Assembly (NCBI GenBank): GCA_964487525.1
Contig: CAZAQC010000038.1
Coordinates: forward strand, 1-5,418
Source of the DNA: UBA2177 sp964487525
GTDB lineage: Bacteria; Patescibacteriota; Dojkabacteria; SC72
Reading direction: 5' to 3'
Length of the DNA stretch: 5,418 bases
Each line of letters begins with the position of its first letter. The first letter of the stretch is position 1. Position numbers and translations under genes: made by a program. This document shows, in pieces, positions 5,138 to 5,418 of this stretch. The notes beneath the pieces were generated by a model. It worked only from the letters and a program-made list of their open reading frames with translations. It searched no databases and was not told where the DNA came from.

Positions 5138-5166
5138 TTGGCAATTAATCTTATCAACTGTATAAT
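5138..5166 (+). promoter_or_regulatory. rpmH promoter (TTGGCA-17-TATAAT)
   Basis: The -35 TTGGCA (5138-5143) has 5 of 6 consensus bases, the spacer is exactly 17 bp, and the -10 TATAAT (5161-5166) is perfect. This is the best sigma-70-type promoter in the window. Only 8 bp separate the -10 from the rpmH ATG, so the start point should fall at or within about 3 nt of the start codon. Confidence 0.8.
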
Positions 5167-5174
5167 AGCGCTGT

Positions 5175-5357
5175 ATGAAAAGAACATATCAACCAAAAAA
5201 TATAAAAAGAATTAGAAAACTCGGATTTATGGCTAGATCTAAAACAGTTGGAGGAAGAAACGTTTTAAGAAAAAAGAGGGCCAAAGGAAAGAAACATCTT
5301 TCTGTAAGTGAAGAGTACACATTGTTGAGAAAAAAACACACAAAAAGTATAAGATAA
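5175..5357 (+). CDS. rpmH: 50S ribosomal protein L34, with C-terminal extension
   Basis: The 60-aa, strongly basic product begins MKRTYQPKNIKRIRKLGFMARSK, the L34 signature, and continues through GRNVLRKKRAKGKKHLSV, matching the normal C-terminal RRAKGRKxL. L34 binds 23S rRNA in the large subunit. Typical L34 has 44-46 residues and ends about here; this one has about 15 further residues (46-60: SEEYTLLRKKHTKSIR region), also basic. The ATG at 5175 aligns with the conserved family start. No Shine-Dalgarno is present, and the promoter position suggests a leaderless mRNA. Two tandem TAA stops end the gene. rnpA follows after 9 nt, the conserved rpmH-rnpA operon. Confidence 0.96.
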   Translation: MKRTYQPKNIKRIRKLGFMARSKTVGGRNVLRKKRAKGKKHLSVSEEYTLLRKKHTKSIR

Positions 5358-5366
5358 TAATATATT

Positions 5367-5418
5367 ATGCTTCCTAAAAAATTTCGTTTACCAGCTAAAG
5401 AATTTGATGCTGTTTACC
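5367..5418 (+). CDS. rnpA: RNase P protein component, N-terminal fragment (runs off window)
   Basis: Seventeen codons are visible, giving MLPKKFRLPAKEFDAVY. This fits the RnpA N-terminus, which commonly has MLPxxxRL followed by a Phe and then Val one helical turn later. The position directly downstream of rpmH, 9 nt after its tandem stops, is the conserved place for rnpA. The product assists the RNase P RNA in 5' tRNA maturation. The conserved RNR motif and the rest of the protein lie outside the window. No Shine-Dalgarno is seen; translation may depend on coupling with rpmH. Confidence 0.88.
   Translation, partial: MLPKKFRLPAKEFDAVY

Larger units (their letters stand above)
4929..5174. promoter_or_regulatory. 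divergent dnaA/rpmH control region
   Basis: The 246 bp between dnaA and rpmH contain no gene. They hold a candidate dnaA promoter with an overlapping DnaA-like box, a perfect 10-bp inverted repeat, several copies of TCTAAAA and a near-consensus rpmH promoter. In B. subtilis the region upstream of dnaA carries boxes that cooperate with the dnaA-dnaN origin; whether that applies here is inferred from layout only. Confidence 0.7.

Overview
The window is a chromosomal replication-origin neighbourhood from an AT-rich bacterium. Its core is the classic rnpA-rpmH-dnaA-dnaN cluster, with dnaA and dnaN read on the minus strand and rpmH and the start of rnpA diverging on the plus strand. The standard code fits: TAA, TAG and TGA all act as stops, and no in-frame stops interrupt the genes. 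None of the seven protein starts has a convincing Shine-Dalgarno sequence. A membrane protein with a W-x-A-P-D-R motif, together with the AT-richness and the weak ribosome binding sites, points to a candidate-phyla-radiation (Patescibacteria) lineage. That assignment is an inference; no rRNA or other decisive marker is present.

Layout from left to right: the 5' part of a tRNA-Ser(CGA) gene, cut by the window edge (minus); a 226-aa membrane-anchored protein and a 122-aa four-helix membrane protein, adjacent and probably co-transcribed (minus); a 75-bp divergent promoter region; an orphan OmpR/PhoB-type response regulator whose receiver lacks the phospho-acceptor Asp, the Thr/Ser and the Lys (plus); dnaN (minus), overlapping the regulator tail-to-tail by 14 bp; a 451-bp non-coding region that looks like oriC; dnaA (minus); a 246-bp divergent control region; rpmH; and the first 17 codons of rnpA.

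The dnaN-dnaA intergenic region carries a perfect TTATCCACA box just after the dnaA stop and several near-consensus boxes in the opposite orientation. Reading along the minus strand, a box pair is followed by a row of DnaA-trio-like triplets and then by a very AT-rich stretch. This is the order of the Bacillus subtilis basal unwinding system. The dnaA-rpmH region has another DnaA-like box, placed over a plausible dnaA promoter and enclosed by a perfect 10-bp inverted repeat. rpmH has a near-consensus promoter whose expected start point falls almost on its ATG, suggesting a leaderless mRNA.

DnaA would bind and open the origin and could repress its own gene, and DnaN would be loaded as the polymerase clamp. 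rpmH and rnpA form the usual ribosome/RNase P operon. The two best leads are the trio-containing origin, paired with a DnaA whose domain IV signature is altered, and the phosphorylation-independent regulator next to dnaN.
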